Positions 45,389 through 54,054 of a stretch of DNA of 64,000 nt are shown piece after piece. The stretch's first letter is position 1, and every line of letters starts with the position of its first letter. The stretch is from Pseudonocardia halophobica. Its GTDB lineage: Bacteria; Actinomycetota; Actinomycetes; Mycobacteriales; Pseudonocardiaceae. A model generated the notes under the pieces. That model ran no database searches. It saw only the letters and a list, made by a program, of their open reading frames with translations, and was not told the DNA's origin. The position numbers were made by a program, and so were the translations under genes. The stretch is from positions 35,959-99,958 of the forward strand of contig NZ_BSFQ01000027.1 in NCBI RefSeq assembly GCF_027922425.1, written 5' to 3'.

Positions 45389-45450
45389 GCGCTGCCTGAA
45401 CGCCGACTGTCCGACGTCGTCTACCGCCAGCTCCAAGCCGACAGCCAACG
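45389..45450 (+). pseudogene. IS110-type transposase C-terminal remnant (copy 1)
   Basis: Starting right at the IS3 right end, a frame gives LPERRLSDVVYRQLQADSQ, which matches the extreme C-terminus of IS110-family transposases and nearly repeats the second remnant at 45604 (KRRLSDVVYRALQADAQ). The rest of the gene is absent. Confidence 0.5.
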
Positions 45451-45603
45451 TTCCGGGGCGGACCAGGGGGACACACGAGGGCGGCTGCATAGTCCGGCGC
45501 GGCCTGCTCCTACGTCGAACGCCAGCTCTTCGGACATCACTTCCCGGGCCCCCCGCCCCGCCACTACAACCCCGCCGCAAGATCCACTTGACACGCACGC
45601 TGC

Positions 45604-45753
45604 CACCCCGACGCCCGAGCCATGCTCGCCCGCCGCAAGGCCGCTGGCGGTGGGATGGAAGCCCTCCGGATTCTCAAGCGTCGACTCTCCGACGTCGTCT
45701 ACCGAGCGTTACAGGCAGACGCCCAGGTCAGTCCCGCCCGACTCGCCGCTTGA
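45604..45753 (+). pseudogene. IS110-type transposase C-terminal remnant (copy 2)
   Basis: The frame HPDARAMLARRKAAGGG, then MEALRILKRRLSDVVYRALQ, then a stop at 45751-45753 is the conserved C-terminal region of IS110-family transposases (the Tyr-x-His-Pro-Asp-Ala and Leu-Lys-Arg patterns). Only about 50 codons are left, and no upstream catalytic part is present. The copies at 45389 and here show that this junction collected mobile elements repeatedly. Confidence 0.6.
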
Positions 45754-45909
45754 CCGAGGAGCTAGCGACAGTCCCTCGTCAGGAACGGAGCACCGGCGAA
45801 GTTTGGCTCGTAAGTCTGGCTCGTCGAGGGAGGCCGGGCAGTCTCGCGGGCGGCCTCGTGTGGCTTCTGCCGGCCGCTCGGCCGGCCTTGTCCGGCGGCT
45901 CCGAAGCCG

Positions 45910-45938
45910 TTGACAAGTTGGCGGAGGGACTTCATAGT
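45910..45938 (+). promoter_or_regulatory. Probable sigma-70-type promoter for the ABC transporter operon
   Basis: TTGACA (45910-45915), exactly the consensus -35 box, is separated by 17 bases from CATAGT (45933-45938), which matches the -10 consensus at 4 of 6 positions. The ATG at 45985 lies 47 bases after the -10 box, with a GGAGA ribosome site in between. Confidence 0.6.
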
Positions 45939-45984
45939 CGTGCAGCAGTATGAAGGCTCGTTCCTATATAAGCATGGAGACGTC

Positions 45985-47469
45985 ATGGATGCCGCTCCGG
46001 TCGAGGCTCGGCCCGCAGGACCCCCAGGTGCGTTGCCGTCTTTGCGCCTTACCGATGTCCGCAAGTCGTTCAGCGGGAACGCTGTCCTTCGTGGGATCTC
46101 GCTGAACCTTCGCGGCGGTGAGATCGTCGGTCTGATGGGGCCGAACGGGGCGGGCAAGTCAACGCTGCTGAAGGTGCTCGACGGTTTTCACCGCATGGAC
46201 AGCGGCCGGATCGAGGTCGACGGGGTGCAAGTGCCCTCCCTCGCCGGTCGTAGCGACGTCGCCTTCATCCATCAGGACCTCGGCCTGGTCGAGGATCTCA
46301 GCGTCACGGATAACCTGCGCCTGGGTCAGCCGTGGGCGTCTCGGTTCGGTCCGATGATTGATCGCGACCGCGAGCGGGACATGGCTGTCGCGGCGCTGCG
46401 GGCGGTGCGGCTCGAGGTGGATCCCGCGGTGCTGATCAGGGATCTACCCCCAGGTGAGCGGACCTTGGTGGCGATCGCCCGGGCGCTCGCGCTCGGGGCG
46501 ACCAAGCTTTTCGTTGACGAGGCCACGTCGAATCTGACGAAGGCGGACTCGTTTAGCGTCTTGGCGGTGTTGAAGGAGCTGGCCCTCGACGGTGCCCTGA
46601 TCGTGATCGTGACCCACAAGTTGTCCGAGGTCTTCGAGTGTGCGCACCGAGCGGTCGTCCTCGTCGACGGCGAGCTGGTCGCGGACGATCTGATGCGTGA
46701 CCTCGACCGGGCTGCCCTGGTGAGCAAGCTTCTCGCTCACGAGACCGAGGCCGGGTTGGCGCTCGCGACGGAGTCCACGAGCGAGGTGGGCCCAGAGGTC
46801 ATTCGATTTGTCAACGCCCGGACCTGCAAGATCGGTGCGGTCAACCTTGTGGTGCGGCGCGGTGAAGCGGTTGGGCTCACCGGCACGGCCGGTTCGGGGC
46901 TGCACGAGGTCGCGCTCCTCGCGGCCGGTCACGCGCCGCTCACTGCCGGGGCTGTGGAGGTCGATCGGGCGGTGCGCATTGCACTCGTTCCGCCCCAACG
47001 GGAGACACAGGGCGGCTTCCCGGCCCTCGCCGTGGCGCAGAACATGGCGATCTCCAGTCTGCGTCGGCGCCGCATCCTCGCCGGGCTGGTGTCGGGGGCG
47101 CGGGAGCGTGCGGACGTCGAGCAGATGGCGGATGAGCTGTCGGTCGTCCCGCGATCCGTCACCACCGAGTTCGGCGTTCTTTCCGGTGGAAACAAACAGA
47201 AGGTCATCCTCGGGCGGGCGCTCCTCACTGATCCCGATCTCCTCGTCCTGTGCGAGCCGACCCGCGGGGTGGACATCCGGACCAGGGCAGAGATCTACCG
47301 AACTGTCGCGAAGGCGAAGGCGGCAGGGGCAGCTGTTCTCGTGGTGAGCTCGGACTACGAGGACCTGGCAGCGATGTGTGATCGGGTAGGTGTGGTCACA
47401 GCGGAGGGAACGAGTGACCCGCGCCCGAAGGATGAAGTCTCGCTTGACCAATTCGAGGAGTACCTGTGA
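45985..47469 (+). CDS. Sugar-type ABC transporter, ATP-binding protein (RbsA/MglA-like)
   Basis: 494 residues from ATG 45985, preceded by a GGAGA site; a longer in-frame start would read through the promoter. It has two ABC domains. The first has Walker A GPNGAGKST and VDEATSNL, but its signature reads LPPGERTLVA instead of LSGGQ. The second has a degenerate Walker A (GTAGSGLHE), with an intact LSGGNKQKVILGRAL and EPTRGVD. This pattern, in which the second site keeps only the signature, is normal for carbohydrate CUT2 transporters, but the altered first signature is less usual. It powers uptake through the permease encoded immediately after (GTGA overlap). Confidence 0.88.
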   Translation: MDAAPVEARPAGPPGALPSLRLTDVRKSFSGNAVLRGISLNLRGGEIVGLMGPNGAGKSTLLKVLDGFHRMDSGRIEVDGVQVPSLAGRSDVAFIHQDLGLVEDLSVTDNLRLGQPWASRFGPMIDRDRERDMAVAALRAVRLEVDPAVLIRDLPPGERTLVAIARALALGATKLFVDEATSNLTKADSFSVLAVLKELALDGALIVIVTHKLSEVFECAHRAVVLVDGELVADDLMRDLDRAALVSKLLAHETEAGLALATESTSEVGPEVIRFVNARTCKIGAVNLVVRRGEAVGLTGTAGSGLHEVALLAAGHAPLTAGAVEVDRAVRIALVPPQRETQGGFPALAVAQNMAISSLRRRRILAGLVSGARERADVEQMADELSVVPRSVTTEFGVLSGGNKQKVILGRALLTDPDLLVLCEPTRGVDIRTRAEIYRTVAKAKAAGAAVLVVSSDYEDLAAMCDRVGVVTAEGTSDPRPKDEVSLDQFEEYL

Positions 47470-48701
47470 CACCATCGATCGCGCCTGCGAGGAAGCAGGA
47501 CAGCGACCGCGATCCGGACGCTCGCGCGGGGGAGACCGGGCGTCGGGATCCCCGACTCCGGACGAGGTTGGCCGGGAGCTGGACGCTTCTCGCCTTCGTG
47601 GTCATCTTCGTCGGCTACTCACTTTGGCTGGGCGAGAAGTTCCTCGTCGTGCAGAACCGGATGTTCGACATCCACTCCATCGTGCCGATCCTGCTGCTGG
47701 CACTCGCCGCGGTGGCCACGCTGCTTGCCGGGAAGTTTGATCTCTCGATCAGCGGGATGGCGACCCTCTCGGCGTTCCTGACGATCGGGCTCGCCAGCAA
47801 ACAGGGACTACCGATGGGGATGGTCCTGGTAATCGTGCTGGTCGTCGGGATCCTGGGCGGGCTGCTGAACGCGCTGCTCGTCGTCGGACTCGGGATCAAC
47901 ACCTTCATCGCGACCTTGGGCACGAGTGGTCTGTTCCTCGGGGCCTCGGCGGTGTACTCCGGCGGTACGCAGGTGGCGCCGGACTCTACCGACACTCCGT
48001 TGCCCACGTGGTTCAGCAACTTCGGGTCCTTCACTGGAAAGCCCCCGACGGCCCTCGTAGTCGTCGTGGTCCTGGTCGGCGGTGTGCTCGCGGCGGTTGC
48101 GGTCCTCCGGGCGCGTCCCGCCCGCTTCTCCGCGCGGGCTTGGAGGCCGCTCGCGCTGAGTCTCGGTGGTGTCATCTTGCTCGGTCTGCTCGGTGTGCTC
48201 GTCTTCACGCCCTGGCTGAGCGACCTGTCCTGGGCGACGACCGCCCTACTTTTGGTAGCGACCGCATTGTGGGTTGTGGTCGATAAGACTGTCTTCGGGC
48301 GCGAGTTGCGCGCCACGGGAGCGAACCCCGAGGCGGCGAAGCTCGCCGGCGTGCACACCGCTCGTACCACGGTTGTCGCCTACGCGTTGACCGGTCTGCT
48401 CTCGGCCATGGCCGGCGTCGTCGCCGCCGCGAGCCTTGGAGCGGCACAGCCGGCCCTGGGCGTGCCGCTGCTGCTGCCGGCCTTCGCGGCAGCCTTCCTC
48501 TCGACCGTGCTGTTCTCGCGCGGGCACTTCAACGTGTGGGGTGCGGTCGTCGGCGGGGTGTTCCTGCAGTGGGTCAGTCAGGGACTTGTCAACGGCGGGC
48601 TCGCTTTCACGTGGAACGACGTGGTGAACGGCTTTGTGCTGGTCCTCGCGGTCTCCATCTCCTCGCTTATGACGCGCTCATCGTCCTCCACCGGTCACTG
48701 A
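47466..48701 (+). CDS. ABC transporter permease (CUT2/RbsC-like)
   Basis: 411 residues with about 9-10 membrane segments; GTG 47466 overlaps the ATPase stop. The sequence VATLLAGKFDLSISGMATLSA and FIATLGTSGLFLGASA are of the ribose/branched-chain permease type, and NPEAAKLAGVHTART is the conserved EAA-like cytoplasmic loop. It is somewhat longer than RbsC (about 320) through an extended N-terminus and an extra central loop. It forms the membrane channel with the ATPase and the lipoprotein binding protein. The cargo need not be a sugar in this catabolic setting. Confidence 0.87.
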   Translation: MTPSIAPARKQDSDRDPDARAGETGRRDPRLRTRLAGSWTLLAFVVIFVGYSLWLGEKFLVVQNRMFDIHSIVPILLLALAAVATLLAGKFDLSISGMATLSAFLTIGLASKQGLPMGMVLVIVLVVGILGGLLNALLVVGLGINTFIATLGTSGLFLGASAVYSGGTQVAPDSTDTPLPTWFSNFGSFTGKPPTALVVVVVLVGGVLAAVAVLRARPARFSARAWRPLALSLGGVILLGLLGVLVFTPWLSDLSWATTALLLVATALWVVVDKTVFGRELRATGANPEAAKLAGVHTARTTVVAYALTGLLSAMAGVVAAASLGAAQPALGVPLLLPAFAAAFLSTVLFSRGHFNVWGAVVGGVFLQWVSQGLVNGGLAFTWNDVVNGFVLVLAVSISSLMTRSSSSTGH

Positions 48702-48736
48702 CCGCTCGCCCGTCCACATCCAGTCAAGGAGCTTCG

Positions 48737-49870
48737 TTGACAAGACACTCCTCTTCCAGGCGGCGGAGCCTGCCGCGGATCGCCGCGGCGGTGGCCCTCA
48801 CCTGCGGCCTGGCCGGCTGCAGCGCCGGTGCCGAGGTCGCGACCGGAGACGTCTCCGATGCCGGGCTCAAGGCGGCGCAGGCGCTGGTAGCCGAGGCGAC
48901 AGTGCTGTCGGCCACTGACCTCCCACTGCCGAGCGAGCCCGTTGCGCGGCAGAAGCTCAGGGTGTTCGTGGTGTCGCCCAATGCCTCGAACCCGTACTCC
49001 ACCCTGATGGTCCAGTCCTTCCAGGAGGCCGCGGGGGTGATGGGCTGGGAGCTCTCGCCGGCGTACGACGCCGCATCCTCGGCCACGAAAGGCGCCGGCT
49101 TCATCCGTCAGGCCGTGCAAGAGGGTTACAACGCTATCTATTACCCGTCCATGCAGGTCGACGCGCTCCGTGGGCCGGTGCAGGAGGCGCTCGCCGCGGG
49201 GCTGACCATCGCGTGCCCGGACTGTGCCCCGCAGCAGCTCGGTGACTCCTTCATCACGCCGACGACGGACAACGCCGAGATCGGCAGGCGGCTCGCGGCG
49301 CACGCGATCACCACGCTGCAGGGTAAGGGGACCATCCTCACCTACCCCGATCCCGAGTACAGCACCATCACCCAGCGGTTCGAGGCGTTCGACGAATACA
49401 TCGCCCAGAACTGCCCGGCCTGCACGGTGAAGCCGACGCAGTTCACCGCGGCCAGCCTGGCCCAGCCCGGACCGCCTGTCTGGGCCTCGGCCCTCTCCAC
49501 CAACCCACCGGGCACGGTGGATCTGGCCGTAGCGCCCTTCGCGGTCGCCTCACGGCTATTCGCCACCACGCAGCAGAGCCGCGGTCGAAGCGACATCAAG
49601 ATCATGGACACCGGGAACTCCGATGTCCAGCAGCTCGACCTACTGGCAACGAAGAGCCTGCCCTACATCGGCTCGACGGCGGTCCCGGAGCAGTACGAGG
49701 CGTGGGCATCGGTCGACCTGATCGCCAGGGTCCGCGCAGGCCAGCCACTTTACGACGTCACGAAGCTGCCGTCGGTGCTCGCCACCCCGGACAACGCCGT
49801 GCAGTTCAAGTCCGGCTCGGCCGAGCCGGACATCGACTACAAGACCAGGTTCACCGAACTCTGGCGGTAG
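48737..49870 (+). CDS. ABC transporter substrate-binding lipoprotein (periplasmic-binding-protein type 1)
   Basis: 377 residues from TTG 48737, with AAGGAG upstream. The N-terminus has a positively charged start, a hydrophobic stretch and a lipobox LAGC with the lipidated Cys at residue 28, so it is anchored outside the membrane. The body (VVSPNASNPYSTLMVQSFQEAA, then QEGYNAIYYPS) is of the ribose-binding/LacI-like type 1 fold. It delivers the ligand to the permease. The next gene starts 41 bases later. Confidence 0.88.
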   Translation: MTRHSSSRRRSLPRIAAAVALTCGLAGCSAGAEVATGDVSDAGLKAAQALVAEATVLSATDLPLPSEPVARQKLRVFVVSPNASNPYSTLMVQSFQEAAGVMGWELSPAYDAASSATKGAGFIRQAVQEGYNAIYYPSMQVDALRGPVQEALAAGLTIACPDCAPQQLGDSFITPTTDNAEIGRRLAAHAITTLQGKGTILTYPDPEYSTITQRFEAFDEYIAQNCPACTVKPTQFTAASLAQPGPPVWASALSTNPPGTVDLAVAPFAVASRLFATTQQSRGRSDIKIMDTGNSDVQQLDLLATKSLPYIGSTAVPEQYEAWASVDLIARVRAGQPLYDVTKLPSVLATPDNAVQFKSGSAEPDIDYKTRFTELWR

Positions 49871-49911
49871 CTCGCAGTTTCCTAGATCTGTTGAGAAGAA
49901 AGGACCGACAG

Positions 49912-50547
49912 TTGAGCAAGTACGAGGCCGAGTTCCTCGCCCAGAAGGACGACCTGATGGATCTCCTCGCGGTGACGACGAACCCTCTCCACCGGAAGAT
50001 CCTCAAGAACTACCGCCGTCACAGCCTGCTGGAGATCTCGGGGCGCAGCGACGACATCCTCTCGCCGGAGATGACCGTCGAGCACCCGGTGTACAAGATC
50101 TTCGAAGGCGGCAAGGCGATGGTCTTCGACGGGATGGAGGAGGTCCGCGGGTTCTACGACGCGCTCGCGTCGACCGACTCGCTCGTGATGTGGACGAGCA
50201 ACGCGAAGCTCGCCGTCGCGGATTGGGGCTTCGCGGGTGAGGTGCAGTTCAACCAGTTCGTCAAGGGGTCCGTGCTTCGGGAGGGTGTCTTCGCCGGGAT
50301 CGCAGACGCCGCTTCCACGGACGGCGCCGAGCGCAGCGCGGAGGAGTACGACGCCGACGCGATCTACCTCGTGCGCCGTCCGATCGCCTACGTGTGGCCG
50401 TACGCGCCGGACGGGCGGCTGCAGGGGGAGCAGGTCTACGAGGACTCCTCGTGGCGGTCCGTGGAGAAGGTCGACCCCGAGGACGTGATCACGCCCGAGC
50501 GTGCGCGGGAGCTGCTGGCCCCGCAGCTCGAGACACATTGGCCCTGA
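49912..50547 (+). CDS. NTF2/SnoaL-like fold protein (paralogue 1)
   Basis: 211 residues from TTG 49912, with an AAGGA site. The N-terminal half LLAVTTNPLHRKILKNYRRH, HSLLEISGR, then WGFAGEVQFNQFV and YVWPYAPDGRLQGEQVYED looks like an NTF2-type alpha+beta barrel that binds small hydrophobic ligands. The gene following it at 50676 is a close paralogue, with the same block order. No catalytic residue can be assigned. It sits between the ABC transporter and an acyl-CoA dehydrogenase, so a role in ligand handling or isomerisation within this pathway is plausible. Confidence 0.75.
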   Translation: MSKYEAEFLAQKDDLMDLLAVTTNPLHRKILKNYRRHSLLEISGRSDDILSPEMTVEHPVYKIFEGGKAMVFDGMEEVRGFYDALASTDSLVMWTSNAKLAVADWGFAGEVQFNQFVKGSVLREGVFAGIADAASTDGAERSAEEYDADAIYLVRRPIAYVWPYAPDGRLQGEQVYEDSSWRSVEKVDPEDVITPERARELLAPQLETHWP

Positions 50548-50675
50548 TCCGGCCGTCTCTGCACACAAGAACGAAGAGCGGATGACGACAAACCCGCGCG
50601 CCTGGTAACCGGGGGAGTCAACCGGCATCGCTCTGGTCACCGGTCAACACCTGTGCGAAGCAAGGGATCTTCAGG

Positions 50676-51341
50676 ATGACGAGTAAGTACGAGGAAGAGT
50701 TCCTCGCGCAGAAGGACGACCTCCACGCCCTGCTCGAGGTCACCACCAACCCGCTACACCGGAAGATCCTCAAGAACTATCGGCGCCACAGCCTGCTGGA
50801 GATCTCCGGGCGGCTGGACGAGTGCATCGCTCCAGACATGATCGTCGAGCACCCGGTCTACAAGTTCTTCGAGGGCGGCGAAGCGATGATCCTCGACGGC
50901 ATGGAGGCCGTCCGCGGGTTCTACGACGCGCTCAAGTCCACGTCCTCGATGGTGCAGTGGACCGGGAAGTCGAAGATCGCCGTAGCGGACTGGGGCTTCG
51001 CAGGCGAGATCCAGTTCAACCAGTTCGTGCCCGGCTCGCTGCTGCGCGAGGGCGGCTTCGCCGACATGGCGGAGGCGGCGGCCGCCGCAGAGTCCGACGC
51101 CGCGCCGGCGGCGAGGACCGCCACGGAGGGCTCGGAGCAGTACGACCACGACGCCGTCTACCTGGTGCGGCGCAAGTTCGCCTACGTCTGGCCCTACGCC
51201 AGTGACGGGCGACTGGCCGGGGAGCAACTCTACGAGGACACGTCCGAGCGGACGATCATCAAGGTGGAGCCCGAGGACGTGATCACACTGGAGCGGGCCC
51301 GGGAGCTCCTCGAGCCGATGCTCGAAACCCACTGGCCGTGA
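50676..51341 (+). CDS. NTF2/SnoaL-like fold protein (paralogue 2)
   Basis: 221 residues. It is very similar to the gene at 49912 across the whole length: TTNPLHRKILKNYRRHSLLE is identical, WGFAGEIQFNQFV and VWPYASDGRLAGEQLYED are nearly so. It has an Ala-rich insertion (MAEAAAAAESDAAPAART) near residue 135 that paralogue 1 lacks. The two differ in the region after VEHPVYK. A tandem duplication with divergence suggests two related substrates or a heterodimer. The ATG has an AGGA site 4-7 bases upstream. Confidence 0.75.
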   Translation: MTSKYEEEFLAQKDDLHALLEVTTNPLHRKILKNYRRHSLLEISGRLDECIAPDMIVEHPVYKFFEGGEAMILDGMEAVRGFYDALKSTSSMVQWTGKSKIAVADWGFAGEIQFNQFVPGSLLREGGFADMAEAAAAAESDAAPAARTATEGSEQYDHDAVYLVRRKFAYVWPYASDGRLAGEQLYEDTSERTIIKVEPEDVITLERARELLEPMLETHWP

Positions 51342-51540
51342 GCCGGACGGCTCCGTTCTCCACCGAACGATGCAGGTGAGCCCAGCGGGAAAAGCGCGGA
51401 CGCGAAGCCGTGATCCTCGACTGGTCTGGTCGCCGCCTCGTCACGGTGTCGGAACGCCGCGAGCTCCGGCTCGCGCCGCTGACCCACCACGTACCTGCTG
51501 ATCGCCTGTCAGATCGTGACGGTGTAGCCGAGAGGAAGTC

Positions 51541-52707
51541 ATGCACTTTGAGCTGAGCACAGACCAGGAGGATCTGCGGCGAGCGGCGCGCGAGCTCGCC
51601 CGCAGTTTCTCGGACGAATACTGGGCCGAGCGGGACGAGAAGTGTGAGTTCCCGTGGGAGTTCTACGAGGCGTTCGCGAAGGGGGGTTGGCTGGGCATCG
51701 CCATTCCCACCGAGTACGGGGGCGGTGGCCTCGGCATTCTCGAGGCCTCGCTCCTACTGGAAGAGGTCGCTGCCTCCGGTGCGGGGATGAACGGGTGCAG
51801 CACCATGCACCTGACGATCTTCGGCCTGAACACGATCGTCAAACACGGCAGCAGGGAACTCGCCGAGAGCATCCTGCCCGCTGCCGCCGACGGGTCCCTG
51901 CACGTCTGCTTCGGGGTGACCGAGCCTGACGCCGGCACCGACACCACGCGGATCTCCACCTTCGCCAAGCGGGTGCCCGGCGGGTACGTGCTCAACGGGC
52001 GCAAGGTGTGGATCACCAAGGCCGGGCAGTCGCAGAAGATGGTGCTCATCGCGCGGACCACCCGTCTCGACGAGGTGTCGAAGCCGACCGAGGGCATGTC
52101 ACTGTTCTTGATCGACGTCGACCCTGAGCACGTCGCCCTGCGGCCGATCCCCAAGATGGGGCGCAATGCCGTGTCGTCGTACGAGGTATTCATCGACGAC
52201 TACTTCGTCCCGGACAGTGCCCGCATCGGCGAGGAGGGTAGGGGGTTCACCTACCTGCTCGACGGGTTGAACCCGGAGCGCATCCTGCTCGCTCACGAGG
52301 CGTTGGGCATCGGGCGCGCCGCGCTCGAGCGGGCCGTGCGGTATGCGCAGGAGCGGGTCGTGTTCGGGCGGCCGATCGGCCAGAACCAGGGCGTGGCGTT
52401 CCCGTTGGCCGAGGCGGCGACCCGGCTCGACGCGGCCGAACTGATGGCGCGCAAGGCGGCGTGGCGCTACGACCGCGGGTTGTCCTGCGGGCGGGAGGCC
52501 AATATGGCGAAGTGGTTGTGCGCCGACGCCGGTTTCCGGGCGGCGGATCAGGCGATCCAGACGCACGGTGGGATGGGTTATGCCCGCGAGTACCACGTGG
52601 AGCGGTACTTCCGCGAGTCCCGCATCCTGCGGCTCGCCCCGGTCAGCCAGGAGATGGTGATGAACTACGTCTCCCAGCACGTCCTCGGGCTTCCCAAGTC
52701 GTACTAG
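51541..52707 (+). CDS. Acyl-CoA dehydrogenase
   Basis: 388 residues of the acyl-CoA dehydrogenase superfamily. The FAD-binding segments CFGVTEPDAGTDTTRI and WITKAGQSQKMV, the helical stretch VFGRPIGQNQGVAFPLA and QTHGGMGYAREYHVERYFRE, with the Glu of the YxxEY motif as likely catalytic base, are visible. It introduces the alpha,beta double bond into an acyl-CoA and passes electrons to ETF. Ribosome site GAGAGGAAG precedes the ATG. With the CaiB transferase gene right behind, it could dehydrogenate the CoA ester formed by that enzyme. Confidence 0.9.
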   Translation: MHFELSTDQEDLRRAARELARSFSDEYWAERDEKCEFPWEFYEAFAKGGWLGIAIPTEYGGGGLGILEASLLLEEVAASGAGMNGCSTMHLTIFGLNTIVKHGSRELAESILPAAADGSLHVCFGVTEPDAGTDTTRISTFAKRVPGGYVLNGRKVWITKAGQSQKMVLIARTTRLDEVSKPTEGMSLFLIDVDPEHVALRPIPKMGRNAVSSYEVFIDDYFVPDSARIGEEGRGFTYLLDGLNPERILLAHEALGIGRAALERAVRYAQERVVFGRPIGQNQGVAFPLAEAATRLDAAELMARKAAWRYDRGLSCGREANMAKWLCADAGFRAADQAIQTHGGMGYAREYHVERYFRESRILRLAPVSQEMVMNYVSQHVLGLPKSY

Positions 52708-52748
52708 GTCTCGGTCAGCGACAGCACAGCGGACAGCAAGGAATCATC

Positions 52749-53975
52749 GTGCAGGTAAGTCACTCCGATCCCCGCGGAAGTCTCACAGGTGTTCGCGTCG
52801 TCGACCTGTCGCGTGTGCTGGCGGGACCGCTGTGTTCGCAGATGCTCGCCGACCACGGCGCACAGGTGGTGAAGGTAGAGCCCCCGGCCGGGGATGACAC
52901 CCGGGCATGGGGGCCTCCGTTCGTCGGAGAGAACATGAGCGCCTACTTCTCTGCGCTCAACCGGAACAAGGCGAATCTCTGTCTGGATCTCAGTGTCGCC
53001 GAGGGCCAGGCGGTCCTCGCCGACCTGCTCCGCGATGCTGATGTCCTCGTCGAGAACTTCAAGAGCGGGACGTTGGGCCGGTGGGGTTTCGCCGAGGAGA
53101 CGCTGCGCGAGCGGTATCCCCGACTCGTGCACTGCAGGATCACGGGATTCGGTGTAGACGGCCCGATGGGAGCCATGCCCGGTTACGACGCCGTCGTCCA
53201 GGCCTACTCCGGACTGATGAGCATCAACGGTGAGGAGGAGGGCCCGCCACTGCGGATCGGGGTACCCGTCGTCGACATGGTCACCGGCGCCTACGCCGCG
53301 ACGGGGATCCTGCTGGCGCTGCTCGATCGCGCACGCACGGGCCTGGGGCAGCTGGTGGACAGCACCTTGATCGACACCGCGGTCTCGCTGCTGCATCCGC
53401 ACTCCAGCGCGCACCTCGCCGACGGGCGGATCCCAGCGCGCACCGGCTCGGCGCACCCCACGATCGCTCCGTACGACACCTTCCCGGCAGCGGACGGGCC
53501 GATCTTCATCGGAGTGGGCAATGACCAGCAGTTCCGCCGGTTCCTCGCCGTCCTCGGCGCCGATCACCTGGCCGAGGACCCCCGCTTCTCCACGAACGCG
53601 GACCGGCTGGCCAATCTCGGCGAGCTGCGTCCGCTGCTCGACGAGTGCGTCTGTCGATACGACCGGCACAGTCTCGCCAAGGAGCTCCTCGCGCAGGGCG
53701 TTCCGGCCTCGGCGGTGAACAATGTCGCCGAGGCGCTGAGTGATCCCCACGTGCTGCACCGGCGGATGGTCGCCGAGGAGAACGGGGAGCCGGTGGTCGG
53801 GATCCCCATCAAGCTGAGCCGCTCGCCCGGCAGTATTCGGGCGGCACCGCGCGACCGCGGCGCCGACACCCGCCGCGTCCTCGCCGGACTCGGCTACAGC
53901 ACCGAGCGGGTCGATGCGCTCGTGAACGCCGGCGTCGCGCAGGTGCCACGCGCGGAGGTCGACCATCCGCTGTAG
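52749..53975 (+). CDS. CaiB/BaiF family CoA-transferase
   Basis: 408 residues from GTG 52749, with AAGGA 6 bases upstream. The N-terminal motif VVDLSRVLAGPLCSQMLADH and VVKVEPPAGDDTRAWGPP are diagnostic of class III CoA-transferases. Catalytic Asp is D176 in VPVVDMVTG, and the C-terminal part with the EALSDPHVLHRRMV loop is complete. It transfers CoA from a donor acyl-CoA to a carboxylic acid. Adjacent genes encode an acyl-CoA dehydrogenase and an AMP-forming ligase, so the substrate acid can be activated by two routes. Confidence 0.9.
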   Translation: MQVSHSDPRGSLTGVRVVDLSRVLAGPLCSQMLADHGAQVVKVEPPAGDDTRAWGPPFVGENMSAYFSALNRNKANLCLDLSVAEGQAVLADLLRDADVLVENFKSGTLGRWGFAEETLRERYPRLVHCRITGFGVDGPMGAMPGYDAVVQAYSGLMSINGEEEGPPLRIGVPVVDMVTGAYAATGILLALLDRARTGLGQLVDSTLIDTAVSLLHPHSSAHLADGRIPARTGSAHPTIAPYDTFPAADGPIFIGVGNDQQFRRFLAVLGADHLAEDPRFSTNADRLANLGELRPLLDECVCRYDRHSLAKELLAQGVPASAVNNVAEALSDPHVLHRRMVAEENGEPVVGIPIKLSRSPGSIRAAPRDRGADTRRVLAGLGYSTERVDALVNAGVAQVPRAEVDHPL

Positions 53976-54054
53976 TCCCGCCGGGCGTTCCCGGGACAGT
54001 CCCTCGGCGGATCCACGAGAGGGACGCCGCCGCACCGAGAGAAGGATGAGGATC

